This document shows positions 1 to 8,751 of a DNA stretch of 64,000 bases, one piece after another. The position numbers and the translations under genes are program-made. The notes below the pieces were generated by a model. The model saw only the letters and a program-made list of their open reading frames with translations. It did not search any database and was not told the origin of the DNA. Numbering within the stretch: the stretch's first letter is position 1; each line of letters starts with the position of its first letter. This stretch comes from Mangrovicella endophytica (GTDB lineage: Bacteria; Pseudomonadota; Alphaproteobacteria; Rhizobiales; Rhizobiaceae). Location of the stretch: assembly GCF_002893625.1 (NCBI RefSeq), contig NZ_PKMZ01000001.1, positions 434,001 through 498,000 on the forward strand, written 5' to 3'.

Positions 1-635
1 GAGTCGCCAACGAGCCGGCGCTGGCCGGCGACATGCCGCCGGAGGCGCCGGAAGGCACGCTCCGTCCGGATACCTACAAGTTCACCCGCGGCCGCACCCG
101 CACGCAGATGATCGACGAGATGCGACAGGCGCAGGACAAGCTCGTCAAGCAGCTGTGGGCGGATCGCGACCCCTCCGTGCCGGTCAAGGACATCGGCCAG
201 TTCGTTACTCTCGCCTCGATCGTGGAGAAGGAGACCGGCATTGCGGCGGAGCGCCCGCGCGTTGCCTCCGTCTTCATCAACCGGTTGAACAAGGGCATGC
301 GCCTCCAGTCCGACCCGACCATCATCTATGGCGTCTGGGGCGGGGCCGGCAAACCTTCGGACGAACCGATCCGCCAGTCGCACATCAAGGATGACAATCC
401 CTACAACACCTATGTCATCAAGGGGCTGCCGCCGGGCCCGATCGCCAATCCGGGGAAGGCTGCGCTGGAGGCCGTGGCGCGTCCGCTGAAGACCGACGAC
501 ATCTACTTCGTGGCCGACGGCACCGGGGGCCATGTTTTTGCCGATACGCTTGACAAGCACAATGAGAATGTCAGGCGCTACCGCGAACTGGAGCGCCAGC
601 AGAAGGCCGACGCCGCGGCGACCGTGGCGCAATGA
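1..635 (+). CDS. mltG: Endolytic transglycosylase MltG, 5'-truncated by the window edge
   Basis: MltG is an inner-membrane lytic transglycosylase that cuts nascent glycan strands and so sets peptidoglycan chain length. The frame is open from base 3, so the N-terminal membrane anchor and LysM-like part lie outside the window; about 210 C-terminal residues are visible. The family motif ASIVEKETG is at about residues 71-79 of the visible part and carries the catalytic glutamate. It is followed by the conserved ERPRVASVFINRL segment and the SDPTIIYG motif. The C-terminus is a short polar tail rich in Ala, Gln and Arg. yicC and gmk follow on the same strand, an arrangement common in alphaproteobacteria. 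The family call is secure; only the missing N-terminus is unknown. Confidence 0.95.
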   Translation, partial: VANEPALAGDMPPEAPEGTLRPDTYKFTRGRTRTQMIDEMRQAQDKLVKQLWADRDPSVPVKDIGQFVTLASIVEKETGIAAERPRVASVFINRLNKGMRLQSDPTIIYGVWGGAGKPSDEPIRQSHIKDDNPYNTYVIKGLPPGPIANPGKAALEAVARPLKTDDIYFVADGTGGHVFADTLDKHNENVRRYRELERQQKADAAATVAQ

Positions 636-678
636 GGGTGGCCGCTGAGGCACGGCTGTCGCAGGAGATGGATTAGGC

Positions 679-1560
679 ATGCCCGTCCAGAGCATGACGG
701 GCTTTGCCCGGGCCGAAGGTGCCGGCGGGCTGGCGTTCGAGCTGCGATCCGTCAACGGCAAAGGGCTGGATCTGCGCCTGCGCCTGCCGCAGGGTTTCGA
801 GATCATCGAGCCGGAGCTGCGCAAGCTCGCCAGCGCGCGTCTGTCACGCGGCAACCTGCAGATCGCCCTGCAGCAACGCACGGGCGAGGACGCCACCGCC
901 TTCGTCATCAACCAGGCGTTTCTTCGCGAGGTGCTGGCCGTCACCGCCAGCCTCGTCGCCGACGGACATGCGACGCTGCCGAGCGCGGACGGCATCCTCT
1001 CGATCCGCGGAGTCGTCGAGACGGGTGAGGCGACGCGGCCGACGCCAGAAGAGGACGCCGCGCGGCGCGCGGAAGCCTTGCGGCTCTTCGGCCAGGCTCT
1101 GGACGCGCTGACGGCTGATCGCCGCCGGGAGGGCGAGGCGCTGGAGCGGGTGCTGCGCCAGCGGCTGGACGAAATCGAGAGTCTCGTCGGCCGCGCAGAG
1201 GCAGATCCGGCACGCTCGCCGGAGACGATCCGCGAGCGCCTGGCAGGGCAGGTGCGTGAGTTGCGCGCGGCGGACGAGCGGCTCGACGAGGCACGGCTGC
1301 ACCAGGAGGTCAGTCTTCTCGCCACCCGCGCCGATATCCGCGAGGAGCTCGACCGCCTGCGCGCGCATGTGGAGGCGGCGCGGGCGCTTCTATCCGAGGG
1401 CGGACCGATCGGACGGCGCCTCGACTTTTTATCACAGGAATTAAACCGCGAATCGAATACGATCTGTTCCAAGTCGAATGCGACCTCACTGACCGCCATC
1501 GGTCTCGATCTGAAGGTCGTCGTCGACCAGTTCAGGGAACAGGTACAGAATCTGGAATGA
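679..1560 (+). CDS. YicC/YloC family endoribonuclease
   Basis: This 293-residue protein belongs to the YicC/YloC family, described in E. coli as an endoribonuclease involved in small-RNA turnover. The N-terminus [11 protein letters not shown] and the following [17 protein letters not shown] segment are family hallmarks. The C-terminal DUF1732 part is seen as [19 protein letters not shown], then a short helical tail. Length matches the family (about 290). An AGGAGA Shine-Dalgarno lies about a dozen bases upstream of the ATG. The stop overlaps the ATG of gmk by 4 nt, which implies translational coupling; yicC-gmk linkage is widespread in proteobacteria. Confidence 0.95.
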   Translation: MPVQSMTGFARAEGAGGLAFELRSVNGKGLDLRLRLPQGFEIIEPELRKLASARLSRGNLQIALQQRTGEDATAFVINQAFLREVLAVTASLVADGHATLPSADGILSIRGVVETGEATRPTPEEDAARRAEALRLFGQALDALTADRRREGEALERVLRQRLDEIESLVGRAEADPARSPETIRERLAGQVRELRAADERLDEARLHQEVSLLATRADIREELDRLRAHVEAARALLSEGGPIGRRLDFLSQELNRESNTICSKSNATSLTAIGLDLKVVVDQFREQVQNLE

Positions 1561-2222
1561 CGTCGATCTTCGATACCGAGTCCTCGGTCCCGATCGCCCG
1601 GCGCGGGCTGATGCTGGTGATCTCCTCGCCCTCCGGCGCGGGCAAGTCGACGATTGCGCGCAGCCTGCTCGAATCGGATCAGCGCTTCTCGCTGTCGGTG
1701 AGCGTCACCACGCGCCGGAAGCGGCCGAGCGAGATCGACGGCGTTCACTACCGCTTTATCGACCGCGAGGAGTTCGAGCGGCTGCGCAGCGGGGACGCTC
1801 TGCTCGAATGGGCAGAGGTGCACGGCAACTTCTACGGCACGCCGCGTGCGGCGGCCGCGAAGGCGATGCTCGAAGGCCGTGACATGCTGTTCGACATCGA
1901 CTGGCAAGGCGCTCGGCAGCTGCAGGAGCAGGCGAAGTCTGACATCGTCTCGATCTTCATCCTGCCGCCCTCCATGCGGGAGCTGAAGACACGGCTGCTG
2001 CGGCGAGCCGAGGACTCCGGCGAGACGATTGCCATGCGACTGAAGAACGCCCGCGTCGAGATCGAGCGCTGGCGCGACTACGACTATGTCGTCGTCAATG
2101 ACGACCTCGACCGGGCCTTCTCGGCCGTGCGCTCCATCATCAATGCCGAGCGGCTGCGGCGCGACCGCCGACCCGGCCTCTTCGACTTCACCGCCGCCCT
2201 ACTGGCGGAGGATGTCAGCTAG
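1557..2222 (+). CDS. gmk: Guanylate kinase
   Basis: Guanylate kinase converts GMP (or dGMP) and ATP to GDP and ADP in the cytoplasm and is essential for guanine nucleotide supply. The P-loop [10 protein letters not shown] is at about residues 23-32, followed by the GMP-binding segment [19 protein letters not shown]. The lid region and [11 protein letters not shown] motif are also present. At 221 residues it is slightly longer than the E. coli enzyme, as is usual in rhizobia. The ATG overlaps the yicC stop. It is the last gene of the mltG-yicC-gmk run; the next gene, rsmA, converges on it with a 38-nt gap in which I see no clear terminator. Confidence 0.97.
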   Translation: MTSIFDTESSVPIARRGLMLVISSPSGAGKSTIARSLLESDQRFSLSVSVTTRRKRPSEIDGVHYRFIDREEFERLRSGDALLEWAEVHGNFYGTPRAAAAKAMLEGRDMLFDIDWQGARQLQEQAKSDIVSIFILPPSMRELKTRLLRRAEDSGETIAMRLKNARVEIERWRDYDYVVVNDDLDRAFSAVRSIINAERLRRDRRPGLFDFTAALLAEDVS

Positions 2223-2260
2223 ACGGGTGATCGTTTAGCAGGGCCGCCGCTGCCAGGCTC

Positions 2261-3088
2261 TCAGATCAGCGAGGCCAGGCGGCAGAATTCCTCAACGCTG
2301 AGGGTCTCGGCACGGCGCTGCGGATCGATCTCGGCCCGCGCCAGCAGCGCCTCGCCGCCAAGCGATTTGAGGCTCTGGCGCAGCATCTTGCGCCGCTGGC
2401 CGAAGGCGGCAGCCGTCACCTTTTCCAGCGCCTCGAGCGGCACCTGGATAGGGGCGGGCCGCGGCCGCAGCTGCACGATCGCCGAGGTAACCTTCGGCGG
2501 TGGCGTAAAAGCCTGCGGCGACACCTCGAAGAGGATATGCGCCTCGGTGCGCCATCCCGCGAGCACACCGAGACGGCCGTAATGATCGCTATCGGGCGCA
2601 GCGACGATACGCTGTGCAACCTCCTTCTGGAACATCAGCGTCAGCGCCGACCACACGGGCGGCCAGAGGGGCGTTGTGATCCAGTCGAGAAGAAGCTGCG
2701 TCCCTACATTGTAGGGGAGGTTGGCGACGACCTGCAGCTGTTGCCCATTCGCCAGGGAGGCGAGGTCGATCGTCAGCGCGTCGCCCTCGATGACGCTCAG
2801 ACGCCCCGGATAGTGCTGTGCGATCGCCTCGAGCGCCGGCAGGCAGCGCCGGTCCTTCTCGATGGCAACGACGTGCTGCGCGCCTTCCGACAGGAGCGCA
2901 CGCGTCAGCCCGCCCGGACCAGGGCCGACTTCCACCACCACACCCGGGTCCAGCGGCGCTGCCTGCCGGGCAATGCGGCCGGTCAGGTTGAGGTCGAGGA
3001 GGAAATTCTGGCCGAGCGCCTTCTTCGGGTCGAGGCCATGCGCCGCCAGCACCTCGCGCAGCGGCGGCAGGCCGTCCGCGGCGGTCAA
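2261..3088 (-). CDS. rsmA: 16S rRNA (adenine1518/1519-N6)-dimethyltransferase RsmA (KsgA)
   Basis: RsmA dimethylates two adjacent adenines in the 3'-terminal helix of 16S rRNA during late 30S assembly, using S-adenosylmethionine. The N-terminus KKALGQNFL is diagnostic. SAM motif I ([15 protein letters not shown]) is at about residues 52-66 and motif IV (NLPYNV) at 123-128. Length 275 fits the family. The start is a TTG whose first base lies inside the pdxA stop (4-nt overlap), so translation probably depends on pdxA. It is the distal gene of the lptF-lptG-lptD-surA-pdxA-rsmA block; the surA-pdxA-rsmA order is also found in enterobacteria. Confidence 0.96.
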   Translation of the reverse strand: MTAADGLPPLREVLAAHGLDPKKALGQNFLLDLNLTGRIARQAAPLDPGVVVEVGPGPGGLTRALLSEGAQHVVAIEKDRRCLPALEAIAQHYPGRLSVIEGDALTIDLASLANGQQLQVVANLPYNVGTQLLLDWITTPLWPPVWSALTLMFQKEVAQRIVAAPDSDHYGRLGVLAGWRTEAHILFEVSPQAFTPPPKVTSAIVQLRPRPAPIQVPLEALEKVTAAAFGQRRKMLRQSLKSLGGEALLARAEIDPQRRAETLSVEEFCRLASLI

Positions 3089-4137
3089 GCGCGCGCCGTC
3101 GGTGCGTGAGCGGCGGTGATCGTCTGCGCGCCCGCCATGCGCGCCGCCATCCGCAGCGCTGCGATGAAGCTGTCCGGCCGGGCCCGACCGGTACCGGCGA
3201 TGTCGGCTGCGGTGCCGTGGTCGGGTGAGGTGCGCACGATCGGCAGGCCGAGCGTGACGTTCACAGTCTCGTCGAAAGCAAGCGTCTTAGCCGGGATCAG
3301 GGCCTGATCGTGATACATGCAGATGGCGACGTCGTAGCGCGCCCGGGCTTCCGGGTGGAACATCGTATCCGCCGGCAGGGGGCCGACAACGGCCATCCCC
3401 TCCAAAGCCAGCTTGGCGACCGCAGGCGCGATAATGTCCTCGTCCTCGCTTCCGATCGCGCCGCGCTCGCCCGCATGCGGGTTGAGGCCGGAGACCGCCA
3501 GGCGCGGCCTGGCATAGCCGAGGCGCGAGACGAGGTCCTCATGGACGATGCGGCAGGTGGTCTCGATCAACACCTGCGTCAGCCGCTCCGGCACTCTGGC
3601 GATGGGAATGTGGATAGTGACGGGAACGCAGGACAGCTCCGGCCCCGCCAGCAGCATCACCGGCGTATAGGGCTGGCCGAACAGGCTTGCGCATCGGTCG
3701 GCCAGATATTCGGTATGGCCGGGATGCTGAAAGCCGGCGTCGTAAAGCGCCTTCTTGTCGATAGGGTTGGTGACGACGGCCCCGGCGTCTCCGGCAACCG
3801 CAAAGGCGATGGCACGGTCGATCGCCTCGATCGTCGCCGCCGCGTTGGCGGGATCGAGCCGGCCCGGTGTCTCGATCTGCCGATTGATCAGGGGCATAAT
3901 CGGAAGAGCGCCGTTCTGCCAGACGCCTGCTGTCTGCTCCGGCCGCTCGATCGCTTCGGACGCAAGTGGAACGCCGAGCCGCTCCGCACGCGCGGCGACC
4001 ATGTCGGGATCGCCCAGGAGGAAGAAAGGCGGCAGCGCCAGCTTCTGCCGCCGGGTGAAGGCGGCTAGCGTCACGTCAATGCCGATGCCTGACGGCTCGC
4101 CGGCGGTAACGGCGAGCGGTGCGCTCTGCGGGCTCAC
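3085..4137 (-). CDS. pdxA: 4-hydroxythreonine-4-phosphate dehydrogenase PdxA
   Basis: PdxA oxidises 4-phosphohydroxy-L-threonine, the step before PdxJ in DXP-dependent pyridoxal phosphate synthesis. The N-terminus [15 protein letters not shown], the substrate loop TNPIDKKAL (about 123-131) and the metal-binding segment HPGHTEYLA (about 138-146) are all visible, as is the later [11 protein letters not shown] stretch carrying another metal ligand. Length 350 is normal for the family. The start is a GTG overlapping the stop of the upstream surA-like gene (GTGA), and its own stop overlaps rsmA, so three genes in a row are tightly coupled. Confidence 0.96.
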   Translation of the reverse strand: MSPQSAPLAVTAGEPSGIGIDVTLAAFTRRQKLALPPFFLLGDPDMVAARAERLGVPLASEAIERPEQTAGVWQNGALPIMPLINRQIETPGRLDPANAAATIEAIDRAIAFAVAGDAGAVVTNPIDKKALYDAGFQHPGHTEYLADRCASLFGQPYTPVMLLAGPELSCVPVTIHIPIARVPERLTQVLIETTCRIVHEDLVSRLGYARPRLAVSGLNPHAGERGAIGSEDEDIIAPAVAKLALEGMAVVGPLPADTMFHPEARARYDVAICMYHDQALIPAKTLAFDETVNVTLGLPIVRTSPDHGTAADIAGTGRARPDSFIAALRMAARMAGAQTITAAHAPTARA

Positions 4138-5063
4138 TTGCGGGTGATCTGAGCCTTGTCTTTCAGCTTCTTCAGAAGCGCGACATCCGGCTCTTCCTTG
4201 CCGAGCTTCTCCAGATCCTGCTCCTGGAACACCATGGCCGCTGCAACGTCGTCGGACACGGTCTTGGCATCGCAGATGCCGATGAACTCGACCCCGCGCT
4301 CGGTTTCCTGCGGCGGCGTCGCGCGACCCGCGCTACCGGCCTCGATGTCCTTCTTCCAGCGCGGCGGCAGCTCAGGCTGCGTCACGCGGCCGAGCTCGCG
4401 CACCGTCACGTCGCGCAGGCCCTTGGCGATGTCGTAGGTGCTCTCGCAGGAGCGGAAGCGGGAGCGCAGAGCGTTCGCCTCCTTCATCCGCTGGCTCTTC
4501 AGCGCCTCGCGCTTGGCGGCCGGGATGACGAAGACGACCTGCTGCAGGGTATATTCCGTGGTCTTCGGCTTGTTGCCGCCTTCGGCGAGCATGCGCTGAA
4601 CGACATCCTGCTCGCTCAGCTTCTTCTCGCGTCGCATATTGGCCTGAACGGCCTGACCCCAGCCCATCTGGACCCGTATGTAGTCCTTGAAGGATTTGGT
4701 CGAGAAGCCGGCGCGCGACAGGACCTCGCCGAGCTGCGCTTCGGTCAGCTTGTTCTGCTTGGCGAAATTGCCGTAGGCCTGATCCACCATCGCATCGGAG
4801 ATGTTGATGTTGCGACGGCGGATCTCCTGCTTCTTCAGGGTCTCGTCGATCAGTTCGTCGGTCGCCTTGGCCTGGATGTCGCCAGTCGTGCGCCGCAGCT
4901 TCAGGAAGGCGGCGCGCTGCTGGATCGCGTAGCTCGTCACCGGCTCCTTGTTCACGACGACGCGGACCTCGGACGCGGCCTGAGCAGGTCCGGTTGCGGC
5001 GGTCGGCAGTGCGACAACTGCCAGCATCAGCGCCAGGATCGGTCCAGCGGTGCGGTCCATCAT
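4134..5063 (-). CDS. SurA N-domain periplasmic chaperone, short form with one divergent parvulin-like domain
   Basis: A 309-residue secreted protein with a signal peptide of about 29 residues ending after AQA. The SurA N-terminal chaperone domain follows: VVVNKEPVTSYAIQQRAAFL, then a helical part to about residue 150. The rest looks like one degenerate parvulin fold: a strand EYTLQQVVFVIP, a helix, then VRELGRVTQPELPP and a TPPQETERGVEFIGI strand. E. coli SurA (about 430 residues) has two parvulin domains. By analogy it escorts unfolded outer-membrane proteins, including LptD encoded next door, through the periplasm. Peptidyl-prolyl isomerase activity is not assured. It lies 153 nt downstream of lptD and overlaps pdxA. 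Confidence 0.85.
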   Translation of the reverse strand: MMDRTAGPILALMLAVVALPTAATGPAQAASEVRVVVNKEPVTSYAIQQRAAFLKLRRTTGDIQAKATDELIDETLKKQEIRRRNINISDAMVDQAYGNFAKQNKLTEAQLGEVLSRAGFSTKSFKDYIRVQMGWGQAVQANMRREKKLSEQDVVQRMLAEGGNKPKTTEYTLQQVVFVIPAAKREALKSQRMKEANALRSRFRSCESTYDIAKGLRDVTVRELGRVTQPELPPRWKKDIEAGSAGRATPPQETERGVEFIGICDAKTVSDDVAAAMVFQEQDLEKLGKEEPDVALLKKLKDKAQITRK

Positions 5064-5167
5064 GTCTTTCGTTCACTCCCGGTCGTTCTTGCCAGATCGC
5101 CGATGGGGCGGGCGATCCGGGAAAGGGCCTGTCGTCCCCGTTTGTCACGCTCAAGGCGCGTGGGCCT

Positions 5168-5207
5168 GATCATGTCCGTAGGACGGCCCCTTGGCCAAAT
5201 CATGATC
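5168..5207 (-). promoter_or_regulatory. Possible three-way-junction RNA structure between lptD and the surA-like gene
   Basis: Read on the minus strand, GATCAT and ATGATC (6 bp) enclose two short hairpins: GGCC-AAGG-GGCC and GTCC-TAC-GGAC. This fills 40 nt of the 153-nt gap between two genes that are otherwise in a tightly packed operon. No T-run follows, so it is not a standard terminator; it may stabilise or process the mRNA. Confidence 0.4.
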
Positions 5208-5216
5208 GACTGGAAC

Positions 5217-7664
5217 TCAACCGTCGTCGTCGTCGCCACCGAGATCATAGGAGAAGTCGGTGTCCGCGATGGTCCTGAGGCCGACCCTGAACAGCAGCGT
5301 CGTCTCCGACGGATCCTCCTGATAGCGGTCGGTCGTGCTCTTGTAGGCGGCGATCAGGCTGAAGCACTCGTCGGCATAGCCGATGCCGAAGCTCCGCTCG
5401 ATGACGGCGCTGTTCTCGACATCGTAACCAAGCGCGCCGAAAGCCGTCCACTCTTTGCTCAGCTTGTAGGAGGCTGTCGTGCGCACCTGACTGCGATCGT
5501 CCGGGAAGCCGCTGATCGGCTGCGCCGCGATCTCGGAATAGGTCAGGCCGGCGGTGAGGGCGCCGGTGGTCAGCGTCGCAAAGACGTCCGAGCGCTTCAG
5601 CTCGAAATCTTCCTCGTCGAAGCGGTTCTGCAGTCCAAGGCCGAGGCCGAATGGCGTCGCGAGCGACAGGGAACTCACATAGTCCGAGCGATCGGTTTCG
5701 AGGCCCGACTCGTAGCCAATCAACGCGAGGTCGTCCTGCGCAAACGGGTTCTCGCCGCCGAGGTGGTAGGACTGGCCGACCATCGCATCGATCGAGTAGC
5801 CCGTCTCCAGCGTGCCGACATAGCGCAGGCCGACATTGGCGCGCGTGCCGCCCTCGATGCGGTCATAGCCGGAGAACTTGTCCTCCTGGAAGAGGTTGCC
5901 GGTGTTGAAGACCAGTTCCTGCGCGTCCTCGTTCGGCAGGATGCCAGACTTCGCCTCGTCCGGCCGGATGATGATCTGGCCGATCGGCTCGATCACATGC
6001 GACATCGTTCCGGTCTGGATCAGGTAGGGGTAGCGCGCCATCAGCGACGCCGTGGTCATGCCGCGGGCGCCGGATTCGTCGACGTCGATACCTGTCTCGT
6101 AGACGCCGATGTCTTCGAGCGACATATCTGCGGTGTAGAGATCACCTCGCGCCGAAAGCCTCGGCGTTAGCACCAAGCCTCCCGAGGTTATGATCTCGTT
6201 GCGCCAAGACAGCTGTGTCGTGGCACGGCTGTAGTCGCCCTCCAAGGCGGTGCGACGGAAGAAATCCCTCGAGTAGAGATCCGGGAAAGCCACCGTTCTG
6301 TCGCAGACGCCGTCCTCGTTCAGTGCAGTGCACACCAAAGCAGACGAAGGATCTCCGTTGTCGCGGTTCAGGCTGGTCACGTTGACGTCGAGCTGGACCT
6401 CGCCGCCGATACCCGGAGTCTCCTCAATGCGCTGATAGTCGAAGGTCGGCAGCACATCCGGCTGGATTTCGTTCTGCAGCGGGTTCTCGGACTGGACGTC
6501 GAAGCGCTGCGTCCGCAGGTCGAAGAAGCTGCGATCGCCGAGGCCCGTCAGGTAGATCTCGGAGATGTGCCGGGTGCTGGAGAAGTTCTGGATGTCGTAG
6601 GTCGCGGAGAAGTCGTCGTCGCTCTGCAGCAGCCAGTCCCAGCCGAAGGTCCAGCGGTCGCTGAGCGCGAAGCGGCCGGTCGTGCCGATCATGCCGCGAT
6701 CAGTGGTGTAGTCCGGCGACTGCTCTACGATGAAGGGGTTCGGATTGTAGAACTCGTCGGGATCGCGCTGCGAGATGCCGGCGGCCTGCAGGGTGAAATA
6801 GCCATTGCCGAAGGCCTGGCGGTACTCCGCCTCAGCGAGGAAGCCCTGCTTGCTGTAATAGGTGCCGGCGACCGTCAGGTCCTTGTCGTCCGAGATTGCC
6901 CAGAAGTAGGGGATCTTCACGCCGTAGCCGAGCTCTTCCTTCTGCTCGAAGGACGGCGTCAGGAAGCCGGACTTGCGCTTCACCGTCGGGTCCGGCGACT
7001 GGAAGTAGGGGAGATAGGCGATCGGCGCGCCGAACAGCTCGAACTTGGCGCCGTAGTAGCGCACCACTTTCTCGCGCTGGTTCCAGACGATTTTCTTCGC
7101 CTTCACCTGCCAGAGCGGCGCGCGCTCGGGATGCTCGCGACACGGCTCGCACGCCGTGTAGACGCCCTGCTGGAAGGTCGTGACCTCGCCATTCTGGCGG
7201 ATCGCCTCCGCCGCAGCGAAGCGCGTATTGTCCGGCGTCTCGATACGCAGGGCCTTGATGAAGCCCTGGCCAAAATCATCGGTAATGTCGGCGCTGTCGG
7301 CAAAGACACGATTGCCGTCCGGCTGTTGCAGTTCGACATCGCCAGAGGCGATCAAACGACGGGTTTTCTGGTTGTAGACGACCTTGCGGGCGACGAGCTT
7401 GTAGCCGCCGTAGTCGATCCGCACGCTGCCGTCCGCCGTCACGACGGCGGTGTCGCTGTCATAGGTAACGGTGTCCGATTCCAGGAAGAGCTGCGAGCCC
7501 TCCGGCACGCTCACGGCGGCGCCCAGCCCGGCAGGACCGGACTGTGCGAGCGCCTCGGCGGAGAACGTCACAAGCGCGGCAAAAGCCGTGCCGGCAAGGA
7601 GTGCGGCCCGAATTTGACGCTGCAGCGCGCCCGCGCGCCCGCGTCCGATCCCCCTCACATCCAT
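5217..7664 (-). CDS. lptD: LPS assembly outer-membrane protein LptD
   Basis: LptD is the outer-membrane beta-barrel that, with the lipoprotein LptE, inserts lipopolysaccharide into the outer leaflet. A signal peptide (LLAGTAFAALVTFSAEALAQ) is followed by an OstA/LptA-like beta-jellyroll at about residues 55-170 (SDTVTYDSDTAVVTADGSV). A large barrel makes up the rest, with repeated alternating strands and several Cys. An ATG three codons earlier (7673) is possible, but the AAGAGGA Shine-Dalgarno at 7673-7679 is properly spaced (8 nt) for the ATG at 7664 and overlaps the earlier one. With this start it begins 1 nt after the lptG stop. It is downstream of lptF-lptG, which encode its inner-membrane partners. 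Confidence 0.94.
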   Translation of the reverse strand: MDVRGIGRGRAGALQRQIRAALLAGTAFAALVTFSAEALAQSGPAGLGAAVSVPEGSQLFLESDTVTYDSDTAVVTADGSVRIDYGGYKLVARKVVYNQKTRRLIASGDVELQQPDGNRVFADSADITDDFGQGFIKALRIETPDNTRFAAAEAIRQNGEVTTFQQGVYTACEPCREHPERAPLWQVKAKKIVWNQREKVVRYYGAKFELFGAPIAYLPYFQSPDPTVKRKSGFLTPSFEQKEELGYGVKIPYFWAISDDKDLTVAGTYYSKQGFLAEAEYRQAFGNGYFTLQAAGISQRDPDEFYNPNPFIVEQSPDYTTDRGMIGTTGRFALSDRWTFGWDWLLQSDDDFSATYDIQNFSSTRHISEIYLTGLGDRSFFDLRTQRFDVQSENPLQNEIQPDVLPTFDYQRIEETPGIGGEVQLDVNVTSLNRDNGDPSSALVCTALNEDGVCDRTVAFPDLYSRDFFRRTALEGDYSRATTQLSWRNEIITSGGLVLTPRLSARGDLYTADMSLEDIGVYETGIDVDESGARGMTTASLMARYPYLIQTGTMSHVIEPIGQIIIRPDEAKSGILPNEDAQELVFNTGNLFQEDKFSGYDRIEGGTRANVGLRYVGTLETGYSIDAMVGQSYHLGGENPFAQDDLALIGYESGLETDRSDYVSSLSLATPFGLGLGLQNRFDEEDFELKRSDVFATLTTGALTAGLTYSEIAAQPISGFPDDRSQVRTTASYKLSKEWTAFGALGYDVENSAVIERSFGIGYADECFSLIAAYKSTTDRYQEDPSETTLLFRVGLRTIADTDFSYDLGGDDDDG

Positions 7665-7665
7665 T

Positions 7666-8751
7666 CTAACCATCCTCTTGATGGAGCAGGATCGTTACCC
7701 CAAACAATCCTGCCGCCACGACCGGGAACCAAGCTGCGACGACCGGAGGAACAACGGCGTTGCTCCCGAGGGCCTGCGCAAGAAAGGTGACCACATAGAG
7801 CACGAAGCCGGCCGCGATGCCACCTGCCAAGCTCCTAGCAGACTGACCGGTTCTGGCAAACCTCACCGCGACGGTCGCGGCAAGAAGGGTCATCGCGATG
7901 AAGAGCGCCGGTCGTGCGACGAGCGTGTTGTAGCGCATAGCAAACGCGCCCACATTGCCGCCGACGCTGCGGGCCATCTCGATCTTCGAGCGGAGATCCC
8001 AGATCGGCAGCGACTCCGGATCCGCGAGCTGCTGCTGGACATATTCCGGCTTCAGCGACGTCGGCAGCCGCAGCGTGTGGCGCTGCTCGGGCTTGTCGCC
8101 GATCCGCACCACCAGCGGGTTCTCCAGCAGCCAGGCATTATCTTCGAGGCGGGCGCTCGGCGCATCGATGCGCTGCGCGACGGCGCCGTCATCGCCGAAC
8201 ACGAAAGCCGTGACGCCGCCGAGCGTCAGCCCACCATTGGTCACCACCTTCGCGCCGATGATCGATTCGACGCCCTCGCCACTCTGCCGCAGCCAGGGAA
8301 CCTGCTCGGTCTTGCTGGTCTTGGCACCCTTGCCTGAGGCGATCATCTCGATCTCGGCGGACCTGGCCTTCGCGGCGGCAGAGATCGGATTGTACAGGAA
8401 GACCGCGGCGGCCCCGAGCAGCAGCGACCCGAAGATGAACGGCGCCAGAATTTGCCAAACCGAGATGCCGGCAGCCCGTGCGACCACCAGCTCGAGTTTC
8501 CGGTTGAGCGACAGAAGGGTGAAGATCGAGGAGAACAGGATGATGAACGGGAAGGCCTGTTCGATGAAGGAGGGCACCCGCAGCGCCGATATGGCGGCGA
8601 TCAATTCGAAGCCGAGATCGGCGTACTGGCTGCGCCGGCCGACCTCGATCAGGTCGATCAGATAGACCAGTGCAAAGACCGAAACGAAGGTCGACAGGAA
8701 GCTGACGACGTAGAGCCGGAAGAAGTAGCGGTTGAGCGTCCAGCTTCTCAT
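7666..8751 (-). CDS. lptG: LPS export ABC transporter permease LptG
   Basis: LptG and LptF form the transmembrane pair of the LptB2FG ABC transporter that extracts lipopolysaccharide from the inner membrane. The N-terminus MRSWTLNRYFFRLYVVSFLS is typical for LptG. Three membrane segments come first, then a periplasmic jellyroll region (about residues 130-260), then three more membrane segments at the C-terminus. Length 361 fits. The ATG at 8751 overlaps the lptF stop by 4 nt; the frame is open further upstream, but that extension lies inside lptF and has no membrane character. The ATPase lptB is not in the window. Confidence 0.95.
   Translation of the reverse strand: MRSWTLNRYFFRLYVVSFLSTFVSVFALVYLIDLIEVGRRSQYADLGFELIAAISALRVPSFIEQAFPFIILFSSIFTLLSLNRKLELVVARAAGISVWQILAPFIFGSLLLGAAAVFLYNPISAAAKARSAEIEMIASGKGAKTSKTEQVPWLRQSGEGVESIIGAKVVTNGGLTLGGVTAFVFGDDGAVAQRIDAPSARLEDNAWLLENPLVVRIGDKPEQRHTLRLPTSLKPEYVQQQLADPESLPIWDLRSKIEMARSVGGNVGAFAMRYNTLVARPALFIAMTLLAATVAVRFARTGQSARSLAGGIAAGFVLYVVTFLAQALGSNAVVPPVVAAWFPVVAAGLFGVTILLHQEDG

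Noticed and set aside
4119-6170. A 683-codon open frame on the plus strand opposite the surA-like gene and lptD
   Set aside because: It is a shadow of GC-rich codon bias on the other strand; the minus-strand proteins have clear family motifs and this one has none. The same holds for long antisense frames at 25345-26631, 36639-39212, 39187-40764, 41578-43953, 53663-55351 and 59643-62108.
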